Origin: Sindora glabra
Taxonomy: Eukaryota; Streptophyta; Magnoliopsida; Fabales; Fabaceae
Reading direction: 5' to 3'
DNA length: 64,000 nt
Assembly (NCBI GenBank): GCA_020226215.1
Contig: CM035233.1
Coordinates: forward strand, 69,864,831 to 69,928,830
Within the stretch, counting starts at the first letter, position 1, and each line of letters begins with the position of its first letter. The position numbers were made by a program, and so were the translations under genes. The notes beneath the pieces are model-generated. The model was not told the DNA's origin. It worked only from the letters and a program-made list of their open reading frames with translations, and ran no database searches. Below, piece after piece: positions 35,801 to 48,800 of the stretch.

Positions 35801-36781
35801 ATGTACCAGGAGTACAACAGAGGAAGCACAATGGAAACAAGACCATGGGCTGATCTGCCTCTTGAACTCCTATCAATAATTGCTGATGGTTTAGGGCTAA
35901 TTGAGCTCTTGAGATTCCGTAGTGTGTGCAAATACTGGCATTGCGCTTCTTCAACAGCCTCAGCCCAGCCAGAAGCCTTGACGTCTGACCCCTGGTTTCT
36001 TGTATATGGAGAAGGTTCTCAGTGTTCACTGCTGAACAGTTCTGTCCAAAAATACAGCCTTGACATCCCAGAAATGGATGGAGCAACTTGCCTTGCCTCC
36101 AGTGGAGGATGGCTGCTTCTATACCGCAAAGGCTCCATGTTCTTCTTCTGTCCATTCTCGAGAGCAAAAACGCAACTTCCAAGCTGTCCCTTCCCAGAAG
36201 AACAACTTAGAGAACATATTGCAGCGTTTTCATCTGCTCCAACTCGTCAGGATTGCATGGTGGTCGTGATCAAGCGGGCGGATGATTCAAAACTGGAACT
36301 TGATATGCTTCGCCGTGGGAAGAAGGAATGGACGAAGTATGACTATCTCTGCCCAAGGCCACTGTTCAATACAATCACCGGGGCTGTTTATCATGATGGG
36401 CTATTTCAGTTTGTTGATGATTTGGATGGCTTGGTTACATTTGATGCCAAAAACAATGAGTGGCAGAATTACGCTATTCTACCACCAGCTGAAGTTAGTA
36501 CTTACTCTGCAAGTCAATATATGAGTTTTCGGCCGAGTGACAGCCATTTCTTGGTGGAGGACATGAGGGCAACGCTGGGTCTTGAAGATAATGTATCAAT
36601 TTCTACTCGCGGGATGCTAATTCCTTACAATTGTTCAGCTGATGTTTTGATTAAAAACGAGAGCATCCCGGCTGCTGCTGAAGGATGTGAAAGGCGTCAC
36701 CTTGAAGGGGTTTGGGTTCAACCAAGATACTTCCAGATCTCTCCAGAGCATAGTTGGCTATTTGCAGATGGAGGGGTTTGA
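35801..36781 (+). CDS. F-box protein with DUF295 domain, copy 3
   Basis: Single-exon coding frame of 326 aa from the first in-frame ATG after the splice acceptor (MYQEYNRGSTMETRPW). The ATG at 35831 gives 316 aa and matches the METHDW start of copy 1, so either could be used. The F-box covers LPLELLSIIADGLGLIELL and FRSVCKYW. The DUF295 part has WFLVYGEG, GWLLLYRKG, FFFCPFSRA, AVYHDGLFQF, NNEWQNY and GVWVQPRYFQISP, in the same order as in copy 1. Its role is substrate recognition in an SCF ubiquitin ligase, with unknown substrate. It is the closest intact relative of the disabled copy at 31319. No internal stop or frameshift is visible. Confidence 0.9.
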   Translation: MYQEYNRGSTMETRPWADLPLELLSIIADGLGLIELLRFRSVCKYWHCASSTASAQPEALTSDPWFLVYGEGSQCSLLNSSVQKYSLDIPEMDGATCLASSGGWLLLYRKGSMFFFCPFSRAKTQLPSCPFPEEQLREHIAAFSSAPTRQDCMVVVIKRADDSKLELDMLRRGKKEWTKYDYLCPRPLFNTITGAVYHDGLFQFVDDLDGLVTFDAKNNEWQNYAILPPAEVSTYSASQYMSFRPSDSHFLVEDMRATLGLEDNVSISTRGMLIPYNCSADVLIKNESIPAAAEGCERRHLEGVWVQPRYFQISPEHSWLFADGGV

Positions 36782-38282
36782 TTATCTTGTTACGTTCTTC
36801 TCCTAATTGGGTTTTTATTTTTGTTAGTGCTCCATATCAATATGACTTTGCAGTTAATCTTTCCAGTTTAATTACTGAAACTTTGGGATTTAATGGTTAA
36901 TTATACTTGTTATTAATATTTCTCTGTGCAGTTGTGTTTATTGCTGCAATTATTGAAAGATGATGGTCCCATTTTAAACTCGGTTAATTGTTAATAACAT
37001 GCAGCCTGTACTATCTGGTGCCATTATTTATCATATAATATTTTAAATAGATCGGTTATTTACCTATCAAATCGCAATCTCCTCTTGCATTTTAAAAAAG
37101 TGCAAATAAACAAATATGAAATATATAAATATGTTATTCATAGATTTCAATTTGTCTTGATCAATTTTATCAAAGAAATAAATGATTGGAGCTAGAGCTT
37201 CAGAGAGTAATCTAATAGAATTAAAAACTAATATAACAAGTAGAGAACCTTCGGATATATAATATATATTTTTTTAAATTTTACACCTTCATTTATATAT
37301 AAAATTTAATTTTTTTATTTTTATATAATTACGTGAAATAATTTAATTACTCTTACATCATTATGTGATTTGTAAAAAAAAAATTGGCGCTACTGCATAT
37401 ATCCTGCCACACTTCTTCATAATGTTCAAAGACTGCTAAAAATCTGAATTTGGATGGAGTTATTTTGGCTACCTTCAACCATTTAGGGGGAGATAGCCAC
37501 AGTAACTCCATACGATTGCATCCCTGCATCCACGTAGGGATTACAGCTTTATTTATGGATTGACAAAATTATATAAATTTGGCTAGTTTTTCTATACTCA
37601 ATTAATCTTCACCACAATAACACTATTTTACTCTTTTAAAAAGTCACTTTAATAACTAATATTTTTATTAATACTATTAATTAATTATTACCACGTGTTT
37701 CTTTTATTAATTAACAAATCAAGAAATTTACAGAACTTCCTTTATTGTTATCATATAAAAATAAACGGGAGAAAATCTACTACTAATAATATTTTCAATG
37801 ATAATAATAACATGTAAACTTATAATTGATTTAAGAGATTAAGTTTAATGTACATTAGTGTAAAATGTTTTATATTATTAATGAATAAAAATATGACATG
37901 TCATTAAAAATATAATAATAATTACAAACTTTTAATAATGATAAAAAAATTAATTATTGTTTAATGTTACGGCAATATAAAAATGGATAGTAATGCAAAA
38001 TTGATTTACATTGATAGTATATCAAATTTAAATTTTTATTGTAGTGCATATAAATTGTATAAAATCTAAAAATAAATTTGATCAATTATCAATAAAATTT
38101 AATACACTATTACACATTCATGTATTATTATATAAATAAAAACTATTAAAGTATTTTTACCATCAGTAAGAATTGCTAATTTTTTAATGATATTTCAACA
38201 CATTATTTATTGATAGTGTAAAAAATTATAGACTAACAATCAATTAAATTTAAACCTATAAAATATACTCTCACTACTCTTT

Positions 38283-38752
38283 ATTATTTGTTGCACTTAA
38301 TGTTTATTTGATATAATAAATGAATTAATTTATAATTTATTGACTTAGTCAATGAATTATAAATTTTTAGTTTATATATTCTTATTTGATAAGTTTTCCA
38401 ATGTAACTTATAATATTTTTTCAAATTTGCCCCTTTTTTTAATTAGATCACAACCTATATTCTAATTATGTAAATAAATATTTGATATATCCTTGTTAAT
38501 TCAATATTAATAAATAAAAATAAGTAAATAAGTATCATAAAATATAGTTAATTAAAATTTAAGTTATTATATTCTTATTTTAAATATTTTAATTACATTA
38601 ATATAATTTTATTCAAAATAAATATAAATTAATTTAATTACTACATTTATTTATATTAATATATATTTTTATGTTCTTTTACATTTTTCAACTAATTCAA
38701 CATTTAATTTTACTAAATACTTCTAATATAATTAGTTAACTTATCATTCCCT
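38283..38752 (-). repeat. Dispersed AT-rich repeat family A, copy 3 (reverse)
   Basis: Its reverse complement aligns with 475-1083. It shares the AGTCAATAAATTATAAATTAA hairpin end (here at 38316-38365) and the interior segment ATTATATTAATGTAATTAAA. Confidence 0.5.
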
Positions 38753-38861
38753 CTATTTCTATTTATTTCTCATAGTTAATTGATTTCATACATATTAAAA
38801 AATTAATTTAATTTATTTATTTTTATTAAACTTTTCAAGATTACCCTTTTACATAAAATTT

Positions 38862-39003
38862 AAGATAGTTAAAAATAAAAAGAGAAATGTGAAGAAATAA
38901 ATGTAAGTTAGTTGAAAGTGTAGAATAAAATTCAAGATAGTTAAAAATAAAGGGAGAAGTGTGAAGGAATAAATGTAAGTTAGTTGAAAGTGTAGAATAA
39001 TGA
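38862..39003. repeat. 72-bp tandem duplication
   Basis: Two adjacent units begin AAGATAGTTAAAAATAAA (38862 and 38934) and share ATAAATGTAAGTTAGTTGAA further in. They differ at only a few positions. Confidence 0.85.
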
Positions 39004-39204
39004 AGTATTTATTAAAGAAAAAGAAGGGTAAATTTAAAAAAAAAAGAACATTTAATGTTTCATTGAAATTTTAAAATGATAAATAAAAAGAAATAAAAAA
39101 ATTCTTTAAAATACAATAGATGAAAAGGAATGGAAAGAATAATTATTAATTATAAGTTTTTAATTATTAACTAATTTATTGACTAACTGCACCAATAGAG
39201 TCTT

Positions 39205-39560
39205 GGTAGATTTTACAAAAATGGTTTGTTTATTTACTATTTTTAAAAATAATTTTTTATTTTTTATTTTTAAAAATAGAAGAATTTGCTTAACAATATA
39301 TTTTTAAAATTTATTTTTAAAAACTATAATTTTAAAAATAGAAAAATAAAAATAACTTTCAGTTATTTTTTTAATATTTTCTTGTTCTAAATGTTAATTT
39401 TTTAATTAAATAAAATATTTTTTATTTGTAACATCAATCACTTCATATTCTTTATTTTTTCAATTTGAAAATAATTTTTGAGAATAAAAAATAGTTTTTG
39501 AAAATAATTTTTAAGAATAATTTTTTTAAAAAATAAACAAATGTCTAAACACATCTTAAA
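39205..39560 (+). repeat. Dispersed AT-rich repeat family B, best-bounded copy
   Basis: Outer ends read GTTTGTTTATTTAC on the left and AATAAACAAATG on the right, giving short inverted termini. Internal segments are shared with copies at 3480, 12400, 60252 and 60460. It is likely a MITE-like element, but too low-complexity to define a target-site duplication. Confidence 0.45.
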
Positions 39561-40291
39561 TAATGAGTTTAATTTATTTATTTTTAGTAAATTTTTTGAA
39601 ACTATTCATTTGATTCAAAATAAAAATTTATTTCATTCTTATTTCTCTCTTTACTTGATATTTGCAATCAAATTTAAACGCACGCATGATTGTTTTTTTT
39701 TTATTTTATACACAAATTCTAACATAGTTAAAAATAAAAAAATTAAAAGACATTTTAATATATAAAATAATAAAATAATTATCGATCAAAAATATATTTA
39801 ATACTTGATTAAATTTTTAAAATATTAAATAAAACGGGATAGAATCTTTTTGAAAAACGCATCAGATAATAAGGGGAGTATAATATGTACAATAATTTCT
39901 TCCTTAGTGATTGCGTACTGGCCTTAAAGTTTCTTTCTACAAATAATCGCACAGCGATGCACATGATCGCAAAAAATGCATAAAATTTCATTTTGGAGCC
40001 AGTTACGTATTTAGTAGTTGCGTATGTGAATGTGATTGGGGAAATTAAAAGTGAGAGGACAATTCCTCTTTTCGATGGTCCATCCCGTCTGTCGGCTGTC
40101 ATATGTGGGGCTATTGGCTAGTGCGAGATTTATCACTCTCCATTACTCTAATTCAGGTTATAGGTCCCCCTTGTATTTCTTTTCGGTACATCTTCAGCAC
40201 AGCAAGCTCAATACTAAGACTACTGTATTTCTTTCTCTTTTACGCGGAGGCGGTCTCTCTCTGCTCCAGGGTCAATTTTGTGCAGAAAATC

Positions 40292-42091
40292 ATGTTCAGA
40301 ATTAGTTTGAGGTTGGCTATTGCTTTTATGCCATCTGCTTTTCTACCCTTTCCAGTTATTTATCTAATCTTTCTTTAGGAAAAGTTTATGATGGATCACT
40401 AATACAGTGATATATTAATATATTATTAAATTTAATTATTAATATATTAATTTAATATGTAATCATAATGATATATTGGTATATCAACTTACTCTCCCTC
40501 CATTCAATGTTGAGCAGAGGATGAAAATTAAAGTTATAGAAAAATGAAAGATCTCCTTTTGCTCTTTGTTTCATCGACTGGGAATACTTTGGATTAATCT
40601 CTCGAGTATTTATTTACTTCTACTTTATTGGGTGAAATGACCCATTTTTTTTCCTTTTTTTTCTCCAAGAAGTCCTTGATCTAATGCATTGGCTTTTCAT
40701 ACTTCTATTACTTCTTAACACCGCAGCTTTTGTGTTATTGTGAACTGTCCAAACAGCAAAAAAGTTTCAGATTCAAGGTTTTTGATTGCTGCCAGCTTCA
40801 GAAGGTTCTGGTCAACGCAGAATGGGGGGTCAGTCAATGTCGTATTTCCACTTTCTTATTTTATTACGGTACCTGATTATTATTCTAAAACAATGAAAGC
40901 ACAAATCATAATGGACAACTTTTTTCATTTACTTTCCAGATGTACAATTGTCACAAATGTTGTCTTCGAGAAACACAATGATAGAAGACGAGTACCTGAT
41001 CAATGATGTTTGGTTATGTGCAATTTTTGGATATGTATGTTTGAAAGACCAAAAAAATGAAAAAATGAAAAAATGAAAAAAAAAATCCATTTTAAAATAA
41101 ATTAAAGACTATCCTTTCTGTTTCTGCATTTCACTTCATCGGGTGTATTATGAACTGGTGTCTGGTGGTCCTCAAACAGAAAATGTTGAAAATCCTCCAT
41201 CTTGTTTAAGTTATTGGAATTTGATGATTAGAATTTAAGATCTTCGCAAAATATGCCTCTAATTGGCATTTGATGGTGTGATTTAGGAAGCTAGAAGACA
41301 AAGTAGCGCTAATAACAGGAGCAGCAAGTGGCATCGGAAAGGCTACAGCAGCAAAATTCATCAACAACGGTGCTAAGGTTATCATAGCTGATATCAAACA
41401 ACAACTTGGCCAAGAGACAGCAGAAGAACTAGGACCCCATGCTACTTTCATAACCTGTGATGTGACCAAAGAATCAGACATAGCCAGTGCTGTTGATTTT
41501 GCCATTTCAAAATACAAACACCTTGATATAATGTACAACAATGCAGGGATTGCCTGCAGAACTCCTCCAAGCATTGTGGACTTAGACCTAGCACAGTTTG
41601 ACAAGGTCATGAGCATAAATGTTCGAGGGGTCCTGGCCGGGATCAAGCATGCATCCCGAGTAATGATCCCATGCCGAGCCGGGTCCATTCTTTGCACCGC
41701 CAGTGTCACCGGAGTGATGGGTGGGATGGCTCAGCATACATACTCAGTATCCAAGTCCACTGTTATAGGCATTGTTAAATCTCTGGCATCAGAGCTATGC
41801 AGGTATGGAATCCGGGTGAATTGCATATCGCCTTTTGCCATTCCCACACCTTTTTCCATTGAAGAATTAGGTGAGGTATATCCACATGTTGATGCACGCC
41901 GGCTTGCAGAAATATTGCATAGTGTTGGTGTTCTGGTGGGGGCTATCTGTGAACCCATTGATGTTGCCAATGCTGCACTTTATCTTGCATCTGATGATGC
42001 CAAGTATGTTAATGGACATAATTTGGTTGTCGATGGGGGTTTTACATCTTTTAAGAGTTTGAATTTTCCTGCACCGGATCAAGTGCAGTAA
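40292..42091 (+). CDS. Short-chain dehydrogenase/reductase (SDR110C-type), probably organelle-targeted
   Basis: Three exons, 40292-40311, 40727-40828 and 41287-42091, give 308 aa with continuous phase. The first about 40 residues, rich in Arg/Ser and poor in acid (ending FRRFWSTQNGG), look like a mitochondrial presequence. The catalytic domain then starts KLEDKVALITGAASGIGKAT, with the TGxxxGIG dinucleotide-binding motif. It continues with CDVTKE, the NNAG motif, an Asn in SINVRG, the catalytic Ser in CTASVTG, the YSVSK (YxxxK) motif, and the ending YVNGHNLVVDGGF. The catalytic tetrad N-S-Y-K is complete. Family members oxidise or reduce alcohol/ketone groups using NAD(P)(H); plant relatives include secoisolariciresinol dehydrogenase-like and xanthoxin dehydrogenase-like enzymes. 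The substrate cannot be read from sequence. The tiny first exon (20 nt) is the least certain part. Confidence 0.88.
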
Positions 42092-43064
42092 AAATCTGTG
42101 TTACAACGTTCATATTTAGAGTTGTAATAGACAATATTGAACAGCTGTATTCACCTAAAATTTCAAGTTCTTCTTTATTGTTAGGTATTCCATTTACTTA
42201 TCACAGCAGTTACTCTTTGCAAATGGAGTTTTAAGGCATTGCAAGCCACGTAAAGGCTTCTGAATTTGATCCATGGAGGCATTTCTGTTAGGAGGAATTT
42301 ACTGTTTACTACTTCATAAAGATACCCTTCATGTAAACCATTAAAATAAAAAATGTCTATCTGATTCATAGAGTAAATTAAATTTCTTACTCCAGAATGT
42401 GAGATAAACAAATTTCAGTTAACCTACAATTCCATGAGTTGCAATCTATAATTTGATTGCTGCATTCTTAATCCGGTAACTTCGGTGAGTAGGTCTATTT
42501 TTAAGAAGAAAGCACCGAATTGGTCTATCTGTGATAGCATGATAGGTTCATGTCAGTTTTGAAGAACCATCAATAAAAAAAAGGTTGATTAAATGATGCG
42601 GATCAAATCACTGTAACTGAAGCCAATCACTATAACTGAATTTGATTATTGAAGACAATGAAGATTAGACTTGCTTTCCTTCTTCCTTATACCCTGTTCC
42701 ATATAATATTCTGCTCAGAGTTCGAACATTGTGTAATTTTCGTTACCTGTCCATATGCCGTCATCGTTCACTGTATAAAATATACATGCGGCCATATGAC
42801 TCCTTTCACTTTTTCAGTGTTTCCAAGAAGAGATCGAAGTAAATGCCAAAACTACTTAAAGCTCACGAACATTTGTAACACAACATTTGATACAGAAGCA
42901 AAATGCATATAACCTAAATGATCTAGGGAAAAATACAAAGAAGAAAGGCAACTATTAAACCTCAAATAGTGGGAGCAACGATTAAACCTAAAATTGATTA
43001 TACGACTACATCAGCTTTTCTACTGTGGGTCAAACACATTCACTTAACTCTCCAAGTCAAGAAT
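42092..43064. other. Convergent intergenic spacer
   Basis: Lies between the 3' ends of the SDR gene (+) and the next gene (-). No additional gene was recognised. It likely contains both 3' UTRs. Confidence 0.6.
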
Positions 43065-44523
43065 TTAGGTTGACTGACAGACCTGTTCTATCCTTTGAAC
43101 AATCAGGCTAACTGCTGCATTTGCTGAGGAGAATGCACCATGAAAGCTTTCTTGATAAGAAATAGACTCCAATTCTTGGGCCATCTTCAACAAAATCTCA
43201 CCCAGGTCTGTTCGTTTCTCTATCAAAGATTTGTAGTATGACTTGGCAGCAACTTTACTGATCTCCACATTAGTTTCCTCGGGACAGTATTCATCATCCA
43301 GCCATTTATGAAGTGTAACTCTAAGCCATTCTGACTCCTAAAAGAGTAGTCCGAACATGTCAATTTCTTTTACCAGTAAACACAGAAGAAACAGCCTCTG
43401 GAGAACAGAATTGCTTTTGAAACCTCATTGTGGAACCATAATAAGAAAATATATAGTTGTTGCAGCTAGAATATATACACAGCATCAGGACTGACATATA
43501 GATTCTGTAATTTGACTCAACAATGCAATCTAAGAGCTTTTTTATGCTAATTGAATTTTATTTAGTTGTTACAGTTGGTTAAGTTGATAAAGGTTTGGAT
43601 AGCATTGAATGCGTCAGTCTTGTTAAGATTTAGAAGCCTACAGTCAACCCAGAAGTCACAGAACCAACTAATGGCAGCATCGGCAAATAATGGAGAGCAT
43701 ATCTAAGGTACAACCATAGCCAATGGTTAGAGAACCTAGGGGCGTCTCCTAGAGTCTAGAAGAAAAGAATCATTCTGCTTCAGAATGTTCAAAAATCATA
43801 CCGAATCGAATATAAATCTATGAATTATGAAATCCCACAAGCAAGGAAGTCGGTCAATTACAAAATCTAAAGTCCAAGCACCACAACAGAAAAAGTATGG
43901 AAGTACATCAGCGAAGTTTGAGGGCAGGGCTTTGCCATTTTAACCACAATATATAAAATATTTGATCCCTATTTAAGCTTTCCTACAAGGAATCAATCTC
44001 TCCAATTAGTCAATTGCTTCGGGGAAGAACAGCTCGTACGAAATTTATAGTAAAACAATAATTAAAAATCAAAACTTTTAACAAAATCACGAATTGCATA
44101 TAAGGAAGGAAACGGATGGGAGAAAACATATACCTCCACGGCCTTGGAAGGTAGCAGCCAATCATCAGGAACTCTAAGGTCTTCGACTAGGCTTTCAGTA
44201 TCTTCTTCTTCTTCTTTGCCATTGCTTTGCAGGTAAGGACGAGACTGGGATCTCAAAATTTTAGGTAAGTATCTACGACTAGAACGAATTGGAAAGGAAG
44301 AGAAGAAGAAACCATTGTGAATTGGCGAACGAAGAATTGCAAAAGCAGACCTAGAGCAAGGATGAGCCAAACTCAAGGCTATCATGGTTTGGGGTCCTGG
44401 AATGGTTACTGCAGCGTTAAAGGTATAGGAAATATGAAATATGGCGGGAAAGGACGATGCGTGCATCGTTATAGATGGTACAGTCGGAAGAGACCAGCCG
44501 AGTGCAGAGTGGACCAGTAGCAT
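43065..44523 (-). CDS. Conserved plant protein, probably plastid-targeted
   Basis: Two exons, 44134-44523 and 43065-43337, joined in phase 0 by a GT-AG intron, encode 220 aa. The first about 85 residues are rich in Ser, Pro, Phe and Arg with few acids, consistent with a chloroplast transit peptide. An acidic linker (EEEEDTESLVEDL) follows. The conserved part starts VPDDWLLPSKAVE, continues across the splice into ESEWLRVTLHKWLDDEYCPE, then VAAKSYYKSLIEKRTDLGEI and SYQESFHGAFSSANAAVSLI. I recognise this C-terminal block as widely conserved in plants but do not know an experimentally defined function, so none is assigned. The start at 44523 is the first in-frame ATG; ATGs at residues 20 and 47 are alternatives. 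It is convergent with the SDR gene and lies about 1.3 kb downstream of the ARF 3' end, on the same strand. Confidence 0.82.
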
Positions 44524-45867
44524 CCAAGTTTTGGATGAGGCATCATCGAAGAGGATGACCGAGAGGGTAATAAAAAAATATTTTATCCAGAAAAAGATTT
44601 AATTGACATTGTCAACGGCCCTTTATTTTTATGGAAAAAAAGGTCAAAATGATGTTACAAGTATTTAAAAATTATAAGAATCTTTTTTGAAAAGATAAGA
44701 ATAGTAATTCACTTAAAATATATAAAAAATATTTGAATTTGAATTCGTGTAAAACAAGACTTACTACAACAGGATTTATGTCAGACAAATGAAACTCCCG
44801 TAAATTTACACAAAAACAAGATTTGCTATAAGCTTTATTGATGGCATTCTATGACTCGTGCATAAATAGCAGCACAAATTGTGATAAAACTTGAAGATTG
44901 GCTTGCAGGTCTCAAGTGTTGCACCTAAGATGTTCTACTGCACAAAATCAACGAGTTTTTGCTCCATACGGGACAGCTACGTACGATTACATGGACATGA
45001 GCACAAACTAATGGTCTCCGTATATGAAACTCTTGCTGCTCACCTCTCAGTCCAATTGAAATTTTCACGTTGCCAGGCTATTGTCAACCTTGAGGGCAAA
45101 CCGTTGCTAAAATAAAGGGTGCTTTTCGGCTACCTAGCGCAGCCGCTAAATTTTAAGTGTTCAAGACCTCAGGACATTGTTACAAACAGTAATATTGGTC
45201 AAGCGGATGTCAAAATAGAATTACATCTCAGTGATGAGGGAAACTTCAACTGCAAACCATGATTGACGGCACTTCAACACTCTAGTTACCAGGAGGTTTT
45301 GGGTAATATTAGCAGCACACGTTGTGACTTGCTATCTATTCATGAGGGAATAGGCAAAGCTACACGTTGTTGGAATGGTCGAGAACTAAAGTCAAAAAGA
45401 TTGCCCTTTAAAGCATTTATTAGAGTATTATTTGCACTTATCATTAACGAATATAATTTGAATCAAATTTGCCCTATTTGTTAAAAAACAGGTAAAACTC
45501 ATTTGATTCAGATTATTTTATATGCACAAAAGCAAGAGAATTGTGCATGATATAAATTGCGAGTAACATTATGAATTTTATGAGTGGCTTTGCAGAGATT
45601 AAAATGCATTACTAATAAAACTATCGAAAACCATCTTGTTAACGCTGTATAAATATCAGTTCCACACAATGCCAGCATAGATAACCTCGTGACAGAGATC
45701 GTCTTCTTTGCATTCGAAACAAACAAAAGGCTCCATAGTTCAGCCCATACAAATAAACAAAAACAACATAAAAGTGCATAAAAACAAGAGCTGCATTGGT
45801 CCTGCAAGTCTTGTATACACAGTTTGCAGCAGCATAAGCAAGGATAGGGACACTGTAGACAAGTAAA
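44524..45867. other. Intergenic spacer, no gene recognised
   Basis: Contains the promoter of the gene at 43065-44523 (minus strand) and the 3' flank of the ARF gene. Frames at 44891-45115 and 45263-45484 (+) have no recognisable similarity and lack gene structure. Confidence 0.6.
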
Positions 45868-48800
45868 CTATGGAATGGAGACAGGATTCAGCCTGTGAAT
45901 GTCCTCATTTGGACCGACCATCATCTTTTGCACCCTGGAATGGAAATCCCTGCGTAGTTTAATGGTGTAAAACTAGTTAGCATTACCTCAGAGGGAAAAA
46001 AAAAAAAGCAGACCCAATGTAATTTTACCAAAATATGTCTAAAAACTCCTTTAAATGGCTACAAAATAATGTTTCAAGAAAATATATAAAATCTAGTCAT
46101 GGTGACAAATTATAAAAATACTGGTGTATTAGAAAATGTCATTATGTGCATTACTCCAAAAATGCTGCAATCCAAGAATTCATGTAGAATAACAGAATGA
46201 AAAATAAAGTGATAAAAAAAATTGATTTGCTTAAAGTAATTATAGAAATGCAGTTGGTTATAAGTTCACCAAAATCCCAAACTTGTTCACAATGTGAAGA
46301 AAGACCATGAAGTAAGAATACCGGACTCGTCCAAATAATAAGATTTTCATACTAATGCTGGTTTACTACTTAACTGCCATGGGAGATCTCCTAATAGCAT
46401 CATATCCCCATCATCATTTGTCCAAGTCACATGCCATCCATTGCTTCCATCAATCAAGCTTCCTTTGAAATCAAACATGCAGTCCAGTTCAGATAAGAGT
46501 TCATCATATCCAGCAAAACGTCCAAGGTCCACTGATCTTCCAAGAGCAGTTCCATGCTTCAGCACCTGAAATAAGTAGTGGCCTTCAGATTTCAGAATAT
46601 TAAGACTGCTTTTGCTACACTATATATGCCGATCAGCACCATGAATATTCGACAATTCTGCCCAAAGCAACAAGAAAAAGTTGACAAATGACAACCTATT
46701 TTTATGCTTTATTACTCCAACCTCAAATAGAACACTACACAATATTTTCGTTAGAAGTAGGGACACTATAAAACAACTGTGATATACGGCAATGGGAAAC
46801 AGTCCACAAAACCCAGTGAAAATAAATTATTCCAAAGCAATCTACAAGATAGAGTACCTTAGTGCAACTCCTAGAACTGATAGAGCAACATTTCTTGCAT
46901 TTCTTCGCTGGGGCAACACCCGAGCTTCTGTTAAATGGTTCTGAAACTGGAGAAATGCTCGACTGAGACATTGGAGGAACAACAGGAAGACTTGCGTTCT
47001 TGCTAAAAGGAGTGAATTGTGGTGAAGGGAGCTCCGGGTGGCCATCAATTAAGTTGACTCCAAAAAGCTTGTACCTACTACTATCGTAAAGTTGGCCAAT
47101 AGGGACTTCACACTCAGTCCTGGATTCAGAAGCCCAACAACCCTGGGATTCAGAACTGCTGGAATTCACATTTGAGGTCGAAATATCTTTGTTGACTGAC
47201 ACGCTATTACATGCGCCTGGAAACGATAAGGAGCTGCCAAAGGATTGACAAAGATGATTTAGCATTGAACATTCCAGCTGATTCTCCATTTCCAACTGTG
47301 AGTAACAGGAATTGATATTTGGATGGAGTCGCATATCTCTCTTGACCTTGCAAGTCAGTAACGCTGGTTTTTCAGCACGCTGAGAAAAGCATACTTCGTT
47401 GCTAGTCTTGATTGAGTCCTGAACCACATCTGATGACAAAAGAGAACCTAGCCAGTCACGACGATGATTACATATTATGTCATGAACATGAGAGAATAAC
47501 TCATTTTGAATCTAGAATTTAATGGAGAGGAACGGACCATCCTTGGTACTGGCACAAATTTCAGCCAATGATGAATCTGGGGAATGGGTCCTCTTTCGCA
47601 GGGGTAAGATGGATATGTTTTGCCTCTTGGAAGATTCCAAAGGCTCAATACCCCAGGGGCAAACTCTTTCAGGACGTGGGTATGCGTCCAGTACAGCATC
47701 CCATTGCATCTGGTAGGAGATCCAAATTAATTTTCAACGAAGAATAAATTTGAACAGGAACATATTACGGATTTATAAATGAAAGGAACTTAATTTAAAA
47801 AAATGGAACGGATCTTATTACTTTCAGACACCTCCATTCAGAACCAGGCCATCTAATGCCATCAATATCGTCTTTGCCAATTATGGTACCTGCACATCTG
47901 GCCAATCAAACAAAAGATGGCATGTTTTAATGAATTTACTGCTTATTGAAATTAATGTCCTTTCTGATAGAAATTCTTACCTAAAATGTTCTCATATATG
48001 TATCTTCATGTTTGTTCTAAGTTTCTCTTAAAAATTAATTACCGCCAATGATAATTGATATAAGAGAATATGAGGCAGACGTGAGAATACGGGGCTAGGA
48101 GTAATATTATTCTTCTTATCTTGTACTACATTAAGCTACTTGTAAGATGGCATTGCAAGAAAGATAGAAAGAAATAAGTAAGTCATCAGTTTTTCATTTG
48201 ATTTGACATAACACATGGCACCTTCTCTTGTATTTAATTTTCACCGAAGAATTTTTTCTTTCTGGGAATATTTCAAATGAAAAAAAAAAAAAAAAAAACC
48301 TATAAATCATGAAATTTGGCGTGATACCTCCTATTTTTAGATTCTCCACCTTCAGAACGCATCTGTACCCTCATTCCAACCGAATAGTCCATTTGGACTG
48401 ACTTCATGTATTGATTCACAGGAATTATGAACTCAGTGGGATCCGTCCTGCAAAAGATGTGTAAGATTTCCTTTTACATGAAATTGAAAATCTATGGATT
48501 CTAAAAGGTGGTGCTGTTCATCTGTAATTACAATTCGAGGACTCCAGCTTACCAAGGATGGAGGTAGACAGTGAACATGGTCCCTGTAGCAACAGCATGG
48601 GAAGCGCTTGCCAGTATTCCGAGTTGCATGCTCCGCCCAGATATCAGGGATGCGGTGGATGCATTGTTTTGTTGTCTCATTGCTCGACGGATCCCGATAC
48701 GAAGTTCTCCATTCTCTCCTCTGCAAAGATAGAAGCACTGTTCTTTTAGCTGACACTTCCGTTGCCATTTTTATGATTCACATAACACTACCAATCACTA

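Larger units (their letters stand above)
36782..40291. other. AT-rich intergenic region
   Basis: No gene was recognised. It contains a reversed family A repeat (38283-38752), a 72-bp tandem duplication (38862-39003) and a family B repeat (39205-39560). From about 39850 it becomes less AT-rich and probably includes the promoter and 5' UTR of the SDR gene. Confidence 0.6.

Noticed and set aside
40036..40378. Two overlapping plus-strand frames upstream of the SDR gene
   Set aside because: They overlap in different frames and have no recognisable domain. The region fits a 5' leader, and only the final ATG at 40292 joins in phase to the SDR exons.
41206..41970. Minus-strand frames opposite the SDR exon
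   Set aside because: They are antisense shadows of the SDR coding sequence.
44891..45484. Two 73-74 residue plus-strand frames between the plastid gene and the ARF
   Set aside because: There is no domain, no splice structure and no similarity I recognise; they are likely chance.
47822..47897. ARF exon 10 starting at the GTACCATAATTGG acceptor
   Set aside because: That choice breaks the frame. The acceptor 8 bases upstream gives RRCAGTIIGKDD, which keeps phase and matches the ARF ancillary domain.
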